Origin: Paraburkholderia gardini
GTDB lineage: Bacteria; Pseudomonadota; Gammaproteobacteria; Burkholderiales; Burkholderiaceae
Reading direction: 5' to 3'
NCBI RefSeq assembly: GCF_907164575.1
Contig: NZ_CAJQYY010000019.1
Span: 62,001 to 126,000 of the forward strand
DNA: 64,000 nucleotides
Under the pieces are notes generated by a model. The model made no database searches. It was not told where the DNA came from and worked only from the letters and a program-made list of their open reading frames with translations. Positions 10,701 to 18,778 of the stretch are shown piece after piece. A program made the translations under genes and the position numbers. Each line of letters begins with the position of its first letter. Within the stretch, counting starts at the first letter, position 1.

Positions 10701-10902
10701 CGTAGTTGAGCACGATGCGCTTTTCCATCTCGTCGGCGGGCAGGCCGTTGTACGACCAGATCACCGACAGCACCGGAATGTCGATGTTCGGGAAGATATC
10801 CGTCGGCGTGCGCATGATCGTCAACGGTCCGACGATCAGCAGCAGCAGGGCGAGGACGATAAAGGTGTACGGGCGCCGTAGCGCGAGTCGAACAATCCAC
10901 AT
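7708..10902 (-). CDS. RND efflux permease (AcrB/MdtB-like)
   Basis: A 1064-residue inner-membrane drug/proton antiporter. The N terminus WIVRLALRRPYTFIVLALL and the motif PTDIFPNIDIPVLSVIW are characteristic. Helix 4 carries the proton-relay pair Asp401-Asp402 in LVDDATVAIEN. Two large periplasmic loops and 12 helices fit the HAE-type family by length. It is first in the operon permease-adaptor-channel, the reverse of the usual adaptor-permease-channel order. No regulator is adjacent. The substrate is not deducible; organic compounds are likelier than metals because the proton-relay motif is DD. Confidence 0.92.
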   Translation of the reverse strand: MWIVRLALRRPYTFIVLALLLLIVGPLTIMRTPTDIFPNIDIPVLSVIWSYNGLPADEMEKRIVLNYERGLSVAVNDIEHVESTSLNGIAVVKIFFQPHANIDEALAEVTALSQSQVRSLPPGITPPFILRYNASTVPILRLALSSPTLTEQELFDFGNNFLKTQLATIPGASAPLPYGGKQRQIMVDIDSRKLQERNLSPMDVVNAITAQNLILPSGTAKIGSTEYSVTMNASPDSLAGLNNIPIKSTANGTVYIRDVAHVRDGFQPQTNIVRVNGQRASLLTINKSGNTSTLEIVQRIKDMMPTLRNLVPESLNIDPVADQSLFVRASVQGVLREALIAAGLTALMILLFLGNWRATLIIAVSIPLSMITSIIALSALGETINIMTLGGLALAVGILVDDATVAIENISHQLEQGKNLEQAILDGAHQIAIPTLVSTLAICIVFVPMFLLTGVAHYLFVPLAEAVVFAMLASYFFSRTLVPTLAKYLLRNHHRKEDLHVSETTHNPFMRAHLAFERGFENVRNRYRVFLEARVAKPGVFVIAFLACCGASMLLMPFLGRDFFPQVDAGTIALHLRAKTGMRVEETAVVTDRVDKRIRQLIPPAELHSIIDNIGLPVSGINLSYSNTGTIGSSDADVLITLNADHHPTAGYVRLLRRTLSDEFPGVQFAFLPADIVSQTLNFGMPSPIDIQIVGRDVQGNRAFAARLLDRLRTVPGFADARIQQPSDLPRIFIDVDRTRAQQAGFTQKDVASNLLITLSGSQQTTPTFWLNPLNGVSYNVITEAPQYTIDSLQALANIPLNANGKSNILGSLATMHREAGNAVINHYNAQTTIDIYGTADGRDLGGVSDDISKIIADSKADMPKSSTIKLRGQVQTMNDSFSGLFAGLVFAIVLVYLLIVVNFQSWLDPFIIITALPGALAGIVWMLFLTHTTLSIPALTGAIMCIGIATANSILVISFAREQLLEHGDATRAAIEAGFTRFRPVLMTALAMVIGMVPMAIGLGEGGEQNAPLGRAVIGGLAVGTLATLIFVPVVFSLIYRQLSARRLRASENVVQKHPDVGH

Positions 10903-11325
10903 TGAACGGCGCGGGTCTGGGCTGGTCGGTTGAAAGCCGGGCTGGCTGCGCCGCGTGCACGGCCTGCGTTGCGCGAACGATGGCCGCGCCCGGCATGCGC
11001 GACAGCAATATAACGCGTATCGTAGTCCTCATGCGTCATTTTCGGATACGGGTTCCCCAAGGTTTATGATTGGTCCATTACGACGCATTACACAAGGGAC
11101 CGCTGATTGGGATTTCGTAAGTGGAATGTACGAATTGAGGGGTGTTGGGCCCTTATTTTTCGCTTTCCCGGGCGGTACAAAACGTGAACAATGAGTTTGA
11201 AGGCCTTTTTCGCGGTTCGCGCGATGCAGGTTAGGTGCGCACGCAACGTTTCTGGCAACGCGGCGCTTTTTATCGCCACACGACCGGCGCTTCATTCAAG
11301 CCGGCAAAGAGAACGGGGAAACATC
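10903..11325. other. Intergenic region between RND operon and small protein
   Basis: This divergent spacer must hold the promoters of the efflux operon (minus) and the small gene at 11326 (plus). It is less GC-rich than its surroundings around 11030-11170. I see no operator palindrome that I would defend, and no coding frame with a ribosome-binding site. Confidence 0.5.
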
Positions 11326-11538
11326 ATGCAAGTCGGTTCTATCGTCCGCACCGTGCATATCGCCGTGCCCCAGGGCGCACGCGGCATCGTCATGCGCATT
11401 CTTGGCGACATGGCCATGGTGGCGTGGTACGCCGGTGAACCCGGTACGTCGATCCAGCTGAACACCGAACCCTTCTTCCTTGAAGACCTGATCGACACGG
11501 GCGAGCAGGTTCGCCCCGCCAGCGCGCAGATGCACTGA
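11326..11538 (+). CDS. Small conserved-looking cytosolic protein, unknown
   Basis: A 70-residue soluble protein (MQVGSIVRTVHIAVPQGARG) with a compact predicted beta-rich pattern reminiscent of a small barrel: alternating hydrophobics, a Gly-Ala-Arg-Gly turn and VAWYAGEPG. The frame is open from 11191, but the sequence upstream of ATG 11326 is basic low-complexity and GGGGAAA precedes this ATG. I do not recognise a named family. Confidence 0.6.
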   Translation: MQVGSIVRTVHIAVPQGARGIVMRILGDMAMVAWYAGEPGTSIQLNTEPFFLEDLIDTGEQVRPASAQMH

Positions 11539-11758
11539 ACGCGGTGCCGCGCGCAGCGCATCGACGCAGCGCGCAGTCGGGATAACGTTGTGTCCGGGGC
11601 GCGGAAAGCGTTGGCGCCCCGCGCGCCTGCTGCCTGCATCGGGGGCTTGATGCACACGCCGTTACATCCAGTGATGCGCTGGCATGCCCCTGCGTGACGC
11701 GTCACGCGTGTCACGTGTGTCGCTCGTCATCGCGGACGGCGCGGCGCACAATGCGGGC

Positions 11759-12787
11759 ATGAACGACGACACTCCCGATCTCCAGGACGGCGCTTCCAGC
11801 ACTGTCCCTTTCGCCCGGCTGACGCCGGAATGCGTGCTCGATGCCATCGACAGCGTCCTGATTCCCGCCGGCCAGCGCACCGATGGCCGCATGCTCGCGC
11901 TCAACAGCTACGAAAACCGCGTCTTCCAGGTGGGTGTGGAAGACGGGCCGCCCGTTGTCGCGAAGTTCTACCGTCCCGGGCGCTGGACGGACGAAGCCAT
12001 TCTCGAAGAGCACGCGTTCGTCGCGGAACTGGCCGCGCGCGAGATTCCCGCGGTGCCGGCGCGCGTCGATAACGGCCATTCGCTGCATACGTTCGACGGC
12101 TTCCGTCTCGCGATTTTCGAGCGCCGCGGCGGACGCGCGCCCGATCTCGATCGCGACGGCACGCTCGAATGGCTCGGACGTTTTATCGGGCGTATTCACG
12201 CGATGGGCCAGCTCGAGCCGTACAGGTCGCGCCCGGCGCTCGATATCCAGAGCTTCGGCTACGAGCCGCGCGATTTCCTGCTGGAGCATCGCTTTGTCCC
12301 CGATGACGTTCGGACAGCCTGGGAAACGGTGGCCAATCTGGCGCTGGAAGGCGTCGAGCGCGCGTTCGAGCGCGCCGGCGATATCCGCTCGCTGCGCGTT
12401 CATGGCGACTGTCATCCGGGCAACGTGCTATGGACCGAAGCTGGCCCGCATTTCGTCGACTTCGACGACAGCCGGATGGCGCCCGCCATCCAGGATCTGT
12501 GGCTGCTGCTGCCGGGTGAGCGCGCGGCAGCGTCGCGCGCATTGACGGACCTGCTGGCCGGATATGAAGACTTCTGCGAATTCGAGCCGCGCGAGCTGTA
12601 TCTCGTCGAAGCGTTGCGCACGCTGCGGCTGATTCACTATTCGGCGTGGCTCGCGCGGCGTTGGGACGACCCCGCGTTTCCCGCGGCGTTTCCGTGGTTC
12701 AACACGCAGCGCTACTGGGAAGACCGCATTCTCGAACTGCGCGAGCAGATCGGCGCGATGCAGGAAGGGCCGCTCTGGCCGGTTTGA
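11759..12787 (+). CDS. srkA: Stress response kinase A (SrkA/YihE/RdoA)
   Basis: A 342-residue Ser/Thr kinase of the aminoglycoside-phosphotransferase fold, slightly longer than E. coli SrkA (328 aa). SrkA counters stress-induced cell death; it is also called YihE/RdoA. Visible motifs are the N-terminal LNSYENRVFQVG nucleotide loop, VVAKFYRPGRW with the catalytic Lys, the HGDCHPGNVLW catalytic loop starting at residue 215, and VDFDDSRMAP carrying the metal-binding Asp. The ATG at 11759 gives the family N terminus; the frame extends to 11684. In E. coli it is next to dsbA, which is not seen here. Confidence 0.88.
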   Translation: MNDDTPDLQDGASSTVPFARLTPECVLDAIDSVLIPAGQRTDGRMLALNSYENRVFQVGVEDGPPVVAKFYRPGRWTDEAILEEHAFVAELAAREIPAVPARVDNGHSLHTFDGFRLAIFERRGGRAPDLDRDGTLEWLGRFIGRIHAMGQLEPYRSRPALDIQSFGYEPRDFLLEHRFVPDDVRTAWETVANLALEGVERAFERAGDIRSLRVHGDCHPGNVLWTEAGPHFVDFDDSRMAPAIQDLWLLLPGERAAASRALTDLLAGYEDFCEFEPRELYLVEALRTLRLIHYSAWLARRWDDPAFPAAFPWFNTQRYWEDRILELREQIGAMQEGPLWPV

Positions 12788-12808
12788 TTTTCGGCGCCCG
12801 GTGGTCGC

Positions 12809-14722
12809 TCACGGTGAGCTGGTCGCGACGCGCGCGCCATCGAGCGTCGATTTCACGATGACCTGCGCGCGCACATCGCGTCCGAGAGTTTCCATCGCCG
12901 GGCGCATCTGCGCGAATTCATCCGGCGAGCAGACGTCGCTGTCGAAATGCGTGCTGCCGTCGCGGGTGACGTCGATGACGTGCGTCGCCGGATCGAACGT
13001 GTACTGCGAGCGGAAATCGAGGAAACGGTCCTGCGTCTGCGCCGGCTCGGGCATGTCGAGCACGCGGAAGTTCGCCGGCAGCGTGATTTGCGTGTGCTCG
13101 TGCAGTTCGATATTGCGGCACACGAACGGCTGCGTGCGCTGGCGTTCGCCGAGCCAGTAGCGCGTGTCCGATTCGAAGCCGCCAGCGAGGCTCGTGAGCG
13201 TCGGAATCGATGCCGCCGTGCCGGGCACGACGAGATTCTCCAGCGTGCCGCGCATCGTGAGCACGAGCGGGCCGCCGGTCGCGGCGAGGTTGCTGGTGGT
13301 GAGCGTCGCCGCGCCGCGCAGGTTCGCATTGCGCAATTCGCCCTGAAGCGATTCCTCGCGCTGCGCGGGCGTTTGCAGGCGCAGCATCGTGCGACCCTGT
13401 TCAGCCGCCCAGCCCGTCGCTTCCAGCCTGTAGACGAACGTCGCCGAGCCGTCCGGCATCACGACGATCGACAGATCCGTGCGGCGTGCCATCGTCGCTG
13501 TCGAAGGTGTCCGTGCGAGCACGCCTTCGTTCACGAGCAGCGCCGGGCGGTTCATGTCCGTCGACGGCAGAAAACCGAACTCGACGTTCGTCGCCGTGGA
13601 ATCGGCGTAGAGCTGCAGGTCGGGCAGCCACGAAATCACGTGATTGATGACGCCGTAGCCTGGCACCGTCGGCAGCGAATAGATGGTGCCGCTATTGATG
13701 AGCGCCGGCTCGTTGCGGATGCCGACGGCGTCGAGCAGCGCGCCGTAGAGCGCGACATGGTCCTTGCAGTCGCCGTAGCGGTACGCGAGGATTTCGCTCG
13801 CGCGATGCGGAATCACCGCGCCGCGCCCGACATTGATCGCGACGTAGCGCACGTTGCGGCGCATCCAGTCGTAGAGCGTCTTCGCCTTCGCGCGCGGTGT
13901 GGTGTCGTTCGCGGTGAGCGTGCGGGCCAGCGTGACGACAGCGGGATCGGCCGCGCTCGCATCGACCGACGAAGCGCGGTACGTCGCCGCGAACGCCGCG
14001 TAATCGGGAAACGTCGACACCATCAACCTGTCGCCGTACGACACGTACGCCACCGAGCCATATTCGAGCCGCCCGAAATGCGCCTTGTCATAGCGGAATT
14101 CGTAGCGCGTGCGTCCATGCGCGGTGACCGGCGCGATCGTCGTGAAGCCGCGCGCGTCGGCATATAACGGCTTGCCGGCGGGCAGATCGTAGATGAGCCT
14201 GAAATTGTGCGTCGGTGCGAGATCGGGCGGCGTGAAGTCGCTGAAATGGCCCGGCACGATCGGCACCTTCTGCGTTTTCCGGTACGTCAGATGGACGCGC
14301 GCGCCCGGTTCGACCGCCGGAAAGACGATCACCTTTTCCTGGATGTCCTGAAACATCGGGGCATCGAACGAACGCGCTTCCTGCACGTCGCGTATCTGCT
14401 CCGGCCCGACGTCGTGCCGTACGCCGTCCGCGCCCGTCGTCCAGGCTTCTACGATGTCGACGTCCGCCATGTTGCGGTTGAACCAGATGTACTGCTGCGC
14501 AACCCGCGCGACGCCGGCTTCGTTGTTCACGAGTAGCGTCATCGAATCGAGTTTGGTATAGGAGCCGTCCGCGTTGACGGTGAACGTCTGCGTTTCGCCT
14601 TCGTTCGTGTACGGCTCGACCGGCTGGGCCGAAGGCGTGGCGTATACGGCACGGGCGGCCGTCGACCAGACGAGCGTCAGGATGCAGGCAAGCTGAAGGA
14701 AGCGCATGGTGTGTTCAGGCAT
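12809..14722 (-). CDS. Secreted DUF3857/transglutaminase-like protein
   Basis: A 637-residue exported protein. The signal peptide ends near AARAVYATPS; an alternative ATG is at 14707. A DUF3857 domain fills about residues 40-250, and a transglutaminase-like papain fold follows with Cys in YRYGDCKDHVALYG, His in GVINHVISW and Asp in LQLYADSTA, so the catalytic triad appears intact. Family members are periplasmic or outer-surface proteins with unproven protease/cross-linking roles. It is convergent with srkA, with only 21 bases between the stops. Confidence 0.82.
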   Translation of the reverse strand: MPEHTMRFLQLACILTLVWSTAARAVYATPSAQPVEPYTNEGETQTFTVNADGSYTKLDSMTLLVNNEAGVARVAQQYIWFNRNMADVDIVEAWTTGADGVRHDVGPEQIRDVQEARSFDAPMFQDIQEKVIVFPAVEPGARVHLTYRKTQKVPIVPGHFSDFTPPDLAPTHNFRLIYDLPAGKPLYADARGFTTIAPVTAHGRTRYEFRYDKAHFGRLEYGSVAYVSYGDRLMVSTFPDYAAFAATYRASSVDASAADPAVVTLARTLTANDTTPRAKAKTLYDWMRRNVRYVAINVGRGAVIPHRASEILAYRYGDCKDHVALYGALLDAVGIRNEPALINSGTIYSLPTVPGYGVINHVISWLPDLQLYADSTATNVEFGFLPSTDMNRPALLVNEGVLARTPSTATMARRTDLSIVVMPDGSATFVYRLEATGWAAEQGRTMLRLQTPAQREESLQGELRNANLRGAATLTTSNLAATGGPLVLTMRGTLENLVVPGTAASIPTLTSLAGGFESDTRYWLGERQRTQPFVCRNIELHEHTQITLPANFRVLDMPEPAQTQDRFLDFRSQYTFDPATHVIDVTRDGSTHFDSDVCSPDEFAQMRPAMETLGRDVRAQVIVKSTLDGARVATSSP

Positions 14723-15124
14723 CCAGACGAACAGCGACAGCGGTTAGGGGCGGGTTCGTGTACTTAAAGGTCTGACGAAGCCAAAGTCAAGCGGTCACCC
14801 CGCATAGCGCGAGCGAACGTCTTCGGTGGGCGTCGTGGCGTGGGTCGCCGGTCTGTCATGCGCCGTAACGGCTGGACACCCCACGCCGGATTGAGAAAAA
14901 ATCCGGTCTGTGTAATGATAGCCATTCTCATTTGAAAGGTTCCGCCAGCCACTGTCACATTTCTCCTCTGTGATGGCCAGCCAGCCACGCCTTTTGCCGG
15001 ATGCGGCCGCTGTTCCAGTCTTGCCCATCTGATGCAATCCACCCTGTTTCACGCCAGCGGCGCGCCCGGCAGGGCCATCGTCGCGCGCTGTCGTGTGCTT
15101 TTGCCTTTGCGCCTGGAGCCTGAT
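14723..15124. other. Divergent promoter region with Fur-box
   Basis: A spacer between the DUF3857 gene (minus) and the PepSY gene (plus). It contains the Fur-box-like site described separately at 14911. The plus-strand frame open from 15032 begins without a ribosome-binding site. Confidence 0.6.
14911..14929 (+). promoter_or_regulatory. Fur-box-like operator
   Basis: The 19 bases TGTAATGATAGCCATTCTC match 14 of 19 positions of the classical Fur consensus (GATAATGATAATCATTATC), including the core AATGATA and CATT. It lies about 195 bases before the start of a PepSY membrane protein, a family commonly iron-regulated. The match count is by eye. Confidence 0.6.
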
Positions 15125-15871
15125 GTGAACGCGCCTGAATCGATCGAAGTACAACCCGTCGCGCCGGCCGGCACGACCCGCTACAGGCAGCACGCTGTCG
15201 AGCCGGACCATCATCTGATGGACGATGCGCAGCAGGCCGCGCGCCGGCAGCGTTCGCGCCGCGCGACGTTTATCAAGTGGCTGCGCAAGGTGCATGGCTG
15301 GGTCGGCCTGTGGGGCGCAGCCATCGGGTTGCTGTTCGGCGTATCCGGCTTCTTGCTGAACCATCGGGCGGGACCGCTGAAGGTATCGTCCGGCGAGCCG
15401 CAGGTCGAACAGCTGCAACTCGCGCTTCCCGAAGGCAGCCGGTTCAGGACGCCGATGGACATGGCGCACTGGCTCAAGGGCGAACTGAAGATCGACGGCA
15501 AGCCGGGCAAGCCGCGTCGCGAGCCGGCGCACCGGGCGGCGTGGGGCGACCATAGCGTCGTGCAGCCCGAGTACTGGCAGGTCGGCGTCTTCGGCACAAA
15601 AGAAAGCGTGCAGGCGGAATACTGGGTGGGCAACGACTACGTGTCAGTCAGGCGGGCGCAGAACACGTTCCTCGGCGAGCTGAACAACCTGCATCGCGGT
15701 GTCGGGATGAGCATCGGCTGGGTGCTGTTTATCGACACCTTCGCGGGCAGCATCCTGCTGCTGTCGCTGACGGGCGTGCTGCTGTGGACGGAGTTGAACC
15801 GCCGGCGCACGGTCGGCGTCGTGCTGGTACTCGGATCGATCGCGGCCGCCGTGCTCACCGGCATGTTCTAA
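15125..15871 (+). CDS. PepSY-associated membrane protein, probably iron-regulated
   Basis: A 248-residue membrane protein of the PepSY-TM type. Helix 1 begins after KWLRKVHGWVGLWGAAIG (His in the first helix), a periplasmic domain follows, then a second His-bearing segment LNNLHRGVGMSIGWVLFIDT and two or three C-terminal helices. Relatives sit beside TonB receptors and are thought to reduce ferric-siderophores at the inner membrane. The GTG at 15125 has GGAG at 8 nt; the frame stays open to 15032. A Fur-box lies upstream. No receptor or siderophore gene is adjacent. Confidence 0.75.
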   Translation: MNAPESIEVQPVAPAGTTRYRQHAVEPDHHLMDDAQQAARRQRSRRATFIKWLRKVHGWVGLWGAAIGLLFGVSGFLLNHRAGPLKVSSGEPQVEQLQLALPEGSRFRTPMDMAHWLKGELKIDGKPGKPRREPAHRAAWGDHSVVQPEYWQVGVFGTKESVQAEYWVGNDYVSVRRAQNTFLGELNNLHRGVGMSIGWVLFIDTFAGSILLLSLTGVLLWTELNRRRTVGVVLVLGSIAAAVLTGMF

Positions 15872-15889
15872 GGCGCTTTCGCGCGATGG

Positions 15890-16912
15890 TCACACGCTGC
15901 AGGCCGCGTCGCCGCCCGCGGCGACTTCCCGCGCGGCCTTCGCGCCTTCCACCTGAAGCAGCGTGGGCAGCGAGACCCCGTTCTTCGCCGCCGTCACTTC
16001 GGCGAGAATCGACACGGCGATTTCCGGCGGCGTACGGCTGCCGATATAGATGCCAACCGGCCCGTGCAATCGCGCGAGTTCGGTTTCGTTCAGATCGAAC
16101 TCCTTCAACCGCTCGCGCCGCGCCGCGTTGTTGCGCCGCGAGCCGAGCGCGCCGACATAGAACGCGGGCGTTTTCAGCGCCTCCATCAGCGCGAGGTCGT
16201 CGAGCTTTGGATCGTGCGTGAGCGCGATCACGGCGCAGCGCTCGTCGAGCTTCATGTCGAGGACCGTATCGTCCGGCATCGTGCGGACGATCTTCGTGCC
16301 CGGAATATTCCACTCGTCGGTGTACTCCTCGCGTGGATCGCACACCGTGACCTGATAGTCGAGCCCGACCGCGATTTGACAGAGATAGCGCGACAGCTGT
16401 CCCGCGCCGATCACGAGCATGCGGTAGCGCGGGCCGTGAATCGTCAAAAGACGCTGCTCGTCGAAATCGACGCCGTCGGTGGCCTGCGCCGTTGTGAGGC
16501 GCGCGGTGCCGGTCGCCATGTCGACCGTGCGCGCCACGAGCGCGCCGCGCTCCACCGAATCGCACAGTTCGGCGATACCGCTTTCCTTCGTCAGCGGTTC
16601 GAGCACGAGCTGGATCGTGCCGCCGCACGGCAGGCCGAAACGGTGGGCTTCCTCCGCGGTGATCCCATATTTGACGGCTTCAGGCCGTGTCTGCTCGATG
16701 CCGCACCGGCGCACGCGATCGATCAGATCGTCTTCGATACAACCGCCCGACACCGAGCCGACAACGAGACCGTCGTCACGCACGACGAGCATCGCGCCCT
16801 CGGGACGCGGCGACGAGCCCCACGTTTTCACCACTGTCACCAGCAACGCGCGATGCCCCTGTTCGAGCCAGCGGGCGCTGGATTTCAGAACTTCGAGATC
16901 CACGCTGTCCAT
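15890..16912 (-). CDS. XdhC/CoxF-family molybdenum-enzyme maturation protein
   Basis: A 340-residue XdhC-like protein, last in the cox operon. The N-terminal XdhC/CoxI domain shows TWGSSPRPEGAMLVV and GSVSGGCIEDDL, where the Cys is conserved. The C-terminal Rossmann domain begins VIGAGQLSRYLCQIA, and ALTHDPKLDDLALM and YVGALGSRRN are family landmarks. XdhC proteins bind molybdenum cofactor, direct its sulfuration and load it into molybdenum hydroxylases. Its start overlaps the coxG end by 28 bases. Confidence 0.88.
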   Translation of the reverse strand: MDSVDLEVLKSSARWLEQGHRALLVTVVKTWGSSPRPEGAMLVVRDDGLVVGSVSGGCIEDDLIDRVRRCGIEQTRPEAVKYGITAEEAHRFGLPCGGTIQLVLEPLTKESGIAELCDSVERGALVARTVDMATGTARLTTAQATDGVDFDEQRLLTIHGPRYRMLVIGAGQLSRYLCQIAVGLDYQVTVCDPREEYTDEWNIPGTKIVRTMPDDTVLDMKLDERCAVIALTHDPKLDDLALMEALKTPAFYVGALGSRRNNAARRERLKEFDLNETELARLHGPVGIYIGSRTPPEIAVSILAEVTAAKNGVSLPTLLQVEGAKAAREVAAGGDAACSV

Positions 16913-17466
16913 GATTTCTTCCCTTTTCCTGCGTCTTCACCGGCGGCCTCGTCTGGGGATTCCGGTTCCTCACCGGAATCCGGCGGACCTGCTTCGGACG
17001 CGCCGGCATCGCCAGCATCGCCCTCGCCTGTTACCTGCGCGCTGAAGCGTTTGAAGAACTCGCCTGCGATCTTGCGGGCCGCGCCGTCGACGAGCCGCGA
17101 GCCGATCTGCGCGAGCTTGCCGCCCACCTGGGCGGTGGCGGTGTAGGACAGTTTCGTCGACGTTTCGCCGTCCGCTTCGAGGGTGACGTGGGCGTTGCCC
17201 TTGCCGAAGCCGGCGGCGCCGCCCTGTCCCTCGAAGACGATCGTATAGGTGTTCGGCGCATCGATGTCGGTGAGCAGCATGCGGCCCTTGAAGCGCGCTT
17301 TCACCGGTCCGACCGATGCGCTCATCGACAGCGCGTAGGCGTTCTCGCCGTCGGGCTCGATGCTGTCGCAGCCGGGGATCGACGCGCGCAGGATCGCGGT
17401 GTCGTTCAGCGCTTCCCACGCGCGTTGCTGCGGGACCGGCAGCGTATAACTTTCGGTCAGTTCCAT
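16885..17466 (-). CDS. coxG: CoxG-like SRPBCC protein
   Basis: A 193-residue carbon-monoxide-dehydrogenase subunit G-type protein: an SRPBCC (START-like) fold over about residues 1-150 (MELTESYTLPVPQQRAWEAL, SIPGCDSIEP, GGKLAQIGSRLVDGAARKIA). An acidic Pro/Glu/Asp-rich linker and a short basic C-terminal amphipath (KKSWTAWISKF) follow, consistent with membrane tethering, the role proposed for CoxG in Oligotropha. The start overlaps the coxE end by 10 bases. Confidence 0.88.
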   Translation of the reverse strand: MELTESYTLPVPQQRAWEALNDTAILRASIPGCDSIEPDGENAYALSMSASVGPVKARFKGRMLLTDIDAPNTYTIVFEGQGGAAGFGKGNAHVTLEADGETSTKLSYTATAQVGGKLAQIGSRLVDGAARKIAGEFFKRFSAQVTGEGDAGDAGASEAGPPDSGEEPESPDEAAGEDAGKGKKSWTAWISKF

Positions 17467-18773
17467 GCGGATGCTCCTGCTGTTATCGTGCCTGCACCGG
17501 TGGCGCGAGGCGCGCGCGTGAGTTGCGCGAGGTCGCGGCCAAACGCGGCGAGGCTCTCCAGATTATGAACCGGCCGGTGCGCGTCCACATGCGGCAGCAT
17601 GGCCTGCACGCCGCGCGCCCTCGGCGCGAACGCGCTGTAGCGCAGCAACGGGTTCAGCCAGACAATGCGATGCGCGAAGCGGTGCAGCCTGGCCATTTCG
17701 GTCTCGAGCACGTCGATCGCTTCGTGATCGAGGCCGTCGGTCACGAGCAGCACGGTGGCTCTGCCGGTCAGCACGCGCCGTGCCCAGCGCCGGTTGAATT
17801 CGGCGAGCGCCGCGCCGATCCGCGTGCCGCCGGACCAGTCCACCACCTGCTCCGCGATCGTCGCAATCGCGACATCCGGGTCGCGTTCGCGCAGCGCGCG
17901 CGTCGCGTTCGTGAGGCGGGTGCCGAACAGGAACACCTGCAGCCGTTCGCGCGATTGCAGGAGCGCATGGCAGAAATACAGCACGGCGCGCGAATAGCTG
18001 CTCATCGAGCCGGAGATGTCGAGCAGCAGCACGAGCGGCGGCTTGCGTTCCACGACCGCGCGGTATTTCCACACGGTCCAGTCGCCGCCCGCGCGTACCG
18101 CATGGCGTGCGCTGGCGCGCAGGTCCGCATGCGTGCCGCGCGACGAAGCCTTGAGCCGGCGCGTCGGTTCCGTCGCGAGCGGCAGGCGCTGGCCGCGTAT
18201 CAGATGGCGCAGCGTGCGCCATTCGTCGGCGGTGAGCGTATCGAAGTCGCGGTGACGCAGGCGCTCTTCGGCGCTGAAGGTCACATGCGCGTGCAGTTCG
18301 TGCTGTTCGGTTTCCTGCGGCCGGTGGCCGGGCTTCGACGGCGGCGGCCGTACCGCGAGCGCATCCGCGAGGCGGTTGTTGCGGCGCGGTGGCGGCAGGC
18401 CGCCGCGCACTTTCGGCAGCAGCAGCGCGCGCAGCTTGCCTTCCCAGTCCGGGTCGCGCCAGAAGAGGTCGAAGGCGGCGTTAAAGAGATCGCGCTCGTC
18501 GGGGGCGGAAACGAGCAGCGCCGCGAGCGCCGCGCGCACATCGTCGCGGCGTTCGAGATCGACCCAGTGCAGTGCCGCGAGCGCGTCGACGGCCTGGGCC
18601 GGCGACATCGGCAGGCCCGCGCCGCGCAGCACGCGCACGAAATGCACGACGTTGCGCGCCAGCGTGGGGGTGTCCGGCGCGCTTTCGGCGAGCGGGCTGA
18701 GCGCAGCAGCGGCGAGGTCGTATGCGGACCTGCCGGTGACATCGGGAGCATCTGACGGGCGCGGGTTGGGCAT
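17457..18773 (-). CDS. coxE: VWA domain protein CoxE
   Basis: A 438-residue VWA-containing CoxE protein. The N-terminal helical region (FVRVLRGAGLPMSPAQAVDA, FDLFWRDPDW) and the C-terminal VWA domain with a complete MIDAS DxSxS (LLLDISGSMSSYSR) are visible. CoxE works with the MoxR ATPase CoxD to mature the Cu/Mo centre in CO dehydrogenases. The start at 18773 lies 5 bases after the coxD stop. The frame remains open far upstream inside coxD, but that translation is an antisense-like artefact. Confidence 0.88.
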   Translation of the reverse strand: MPNPRPSDAPDVTGRSAYDLAAAALSPLAESAPDTPTLARNVVHFVRVLRGAGLPMSPAQAVDALAALHWVDLERRDDVRAALAALLVSAPDERDLFNAAFDLFWRDPDWEGKLRALLLPKVRGGLPPPRRNNRLADALAVRPPPSKPGHRPQETEQHELHAHVTFSAEERLRHRDFDTLTADEWRTLRHLIRGQRLPLATEPTRRLKASSRGTHADLRASARHAVRAGGDWTVWKYRAVVERKPPLVLLLDISGSMSSYSRAVLYFCHALLQSRERLQVFLFGTRLTNATRALRERDPDVAIATIAEQVVDWSGGTRIGAALAEFNRRWARRVLTGRATVLLVTDGLDHEAIDVLETEMARLHRFAHRIVWLNPLLRYSAFAPRARGVQAMLPHVDAHRPVHNLESLAAFGRDLAQLTRAPRATGAGTITAGASAWN

Positions 18774-18778
18774 CGCCG

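Noticed and set aside
8962..10881. A ~640-codon plus-strand open frame inside the RND permease
   Set aside because: Antisense shadow of a conserved gene with Arg/His-rich composition and no ribosome-binding site.
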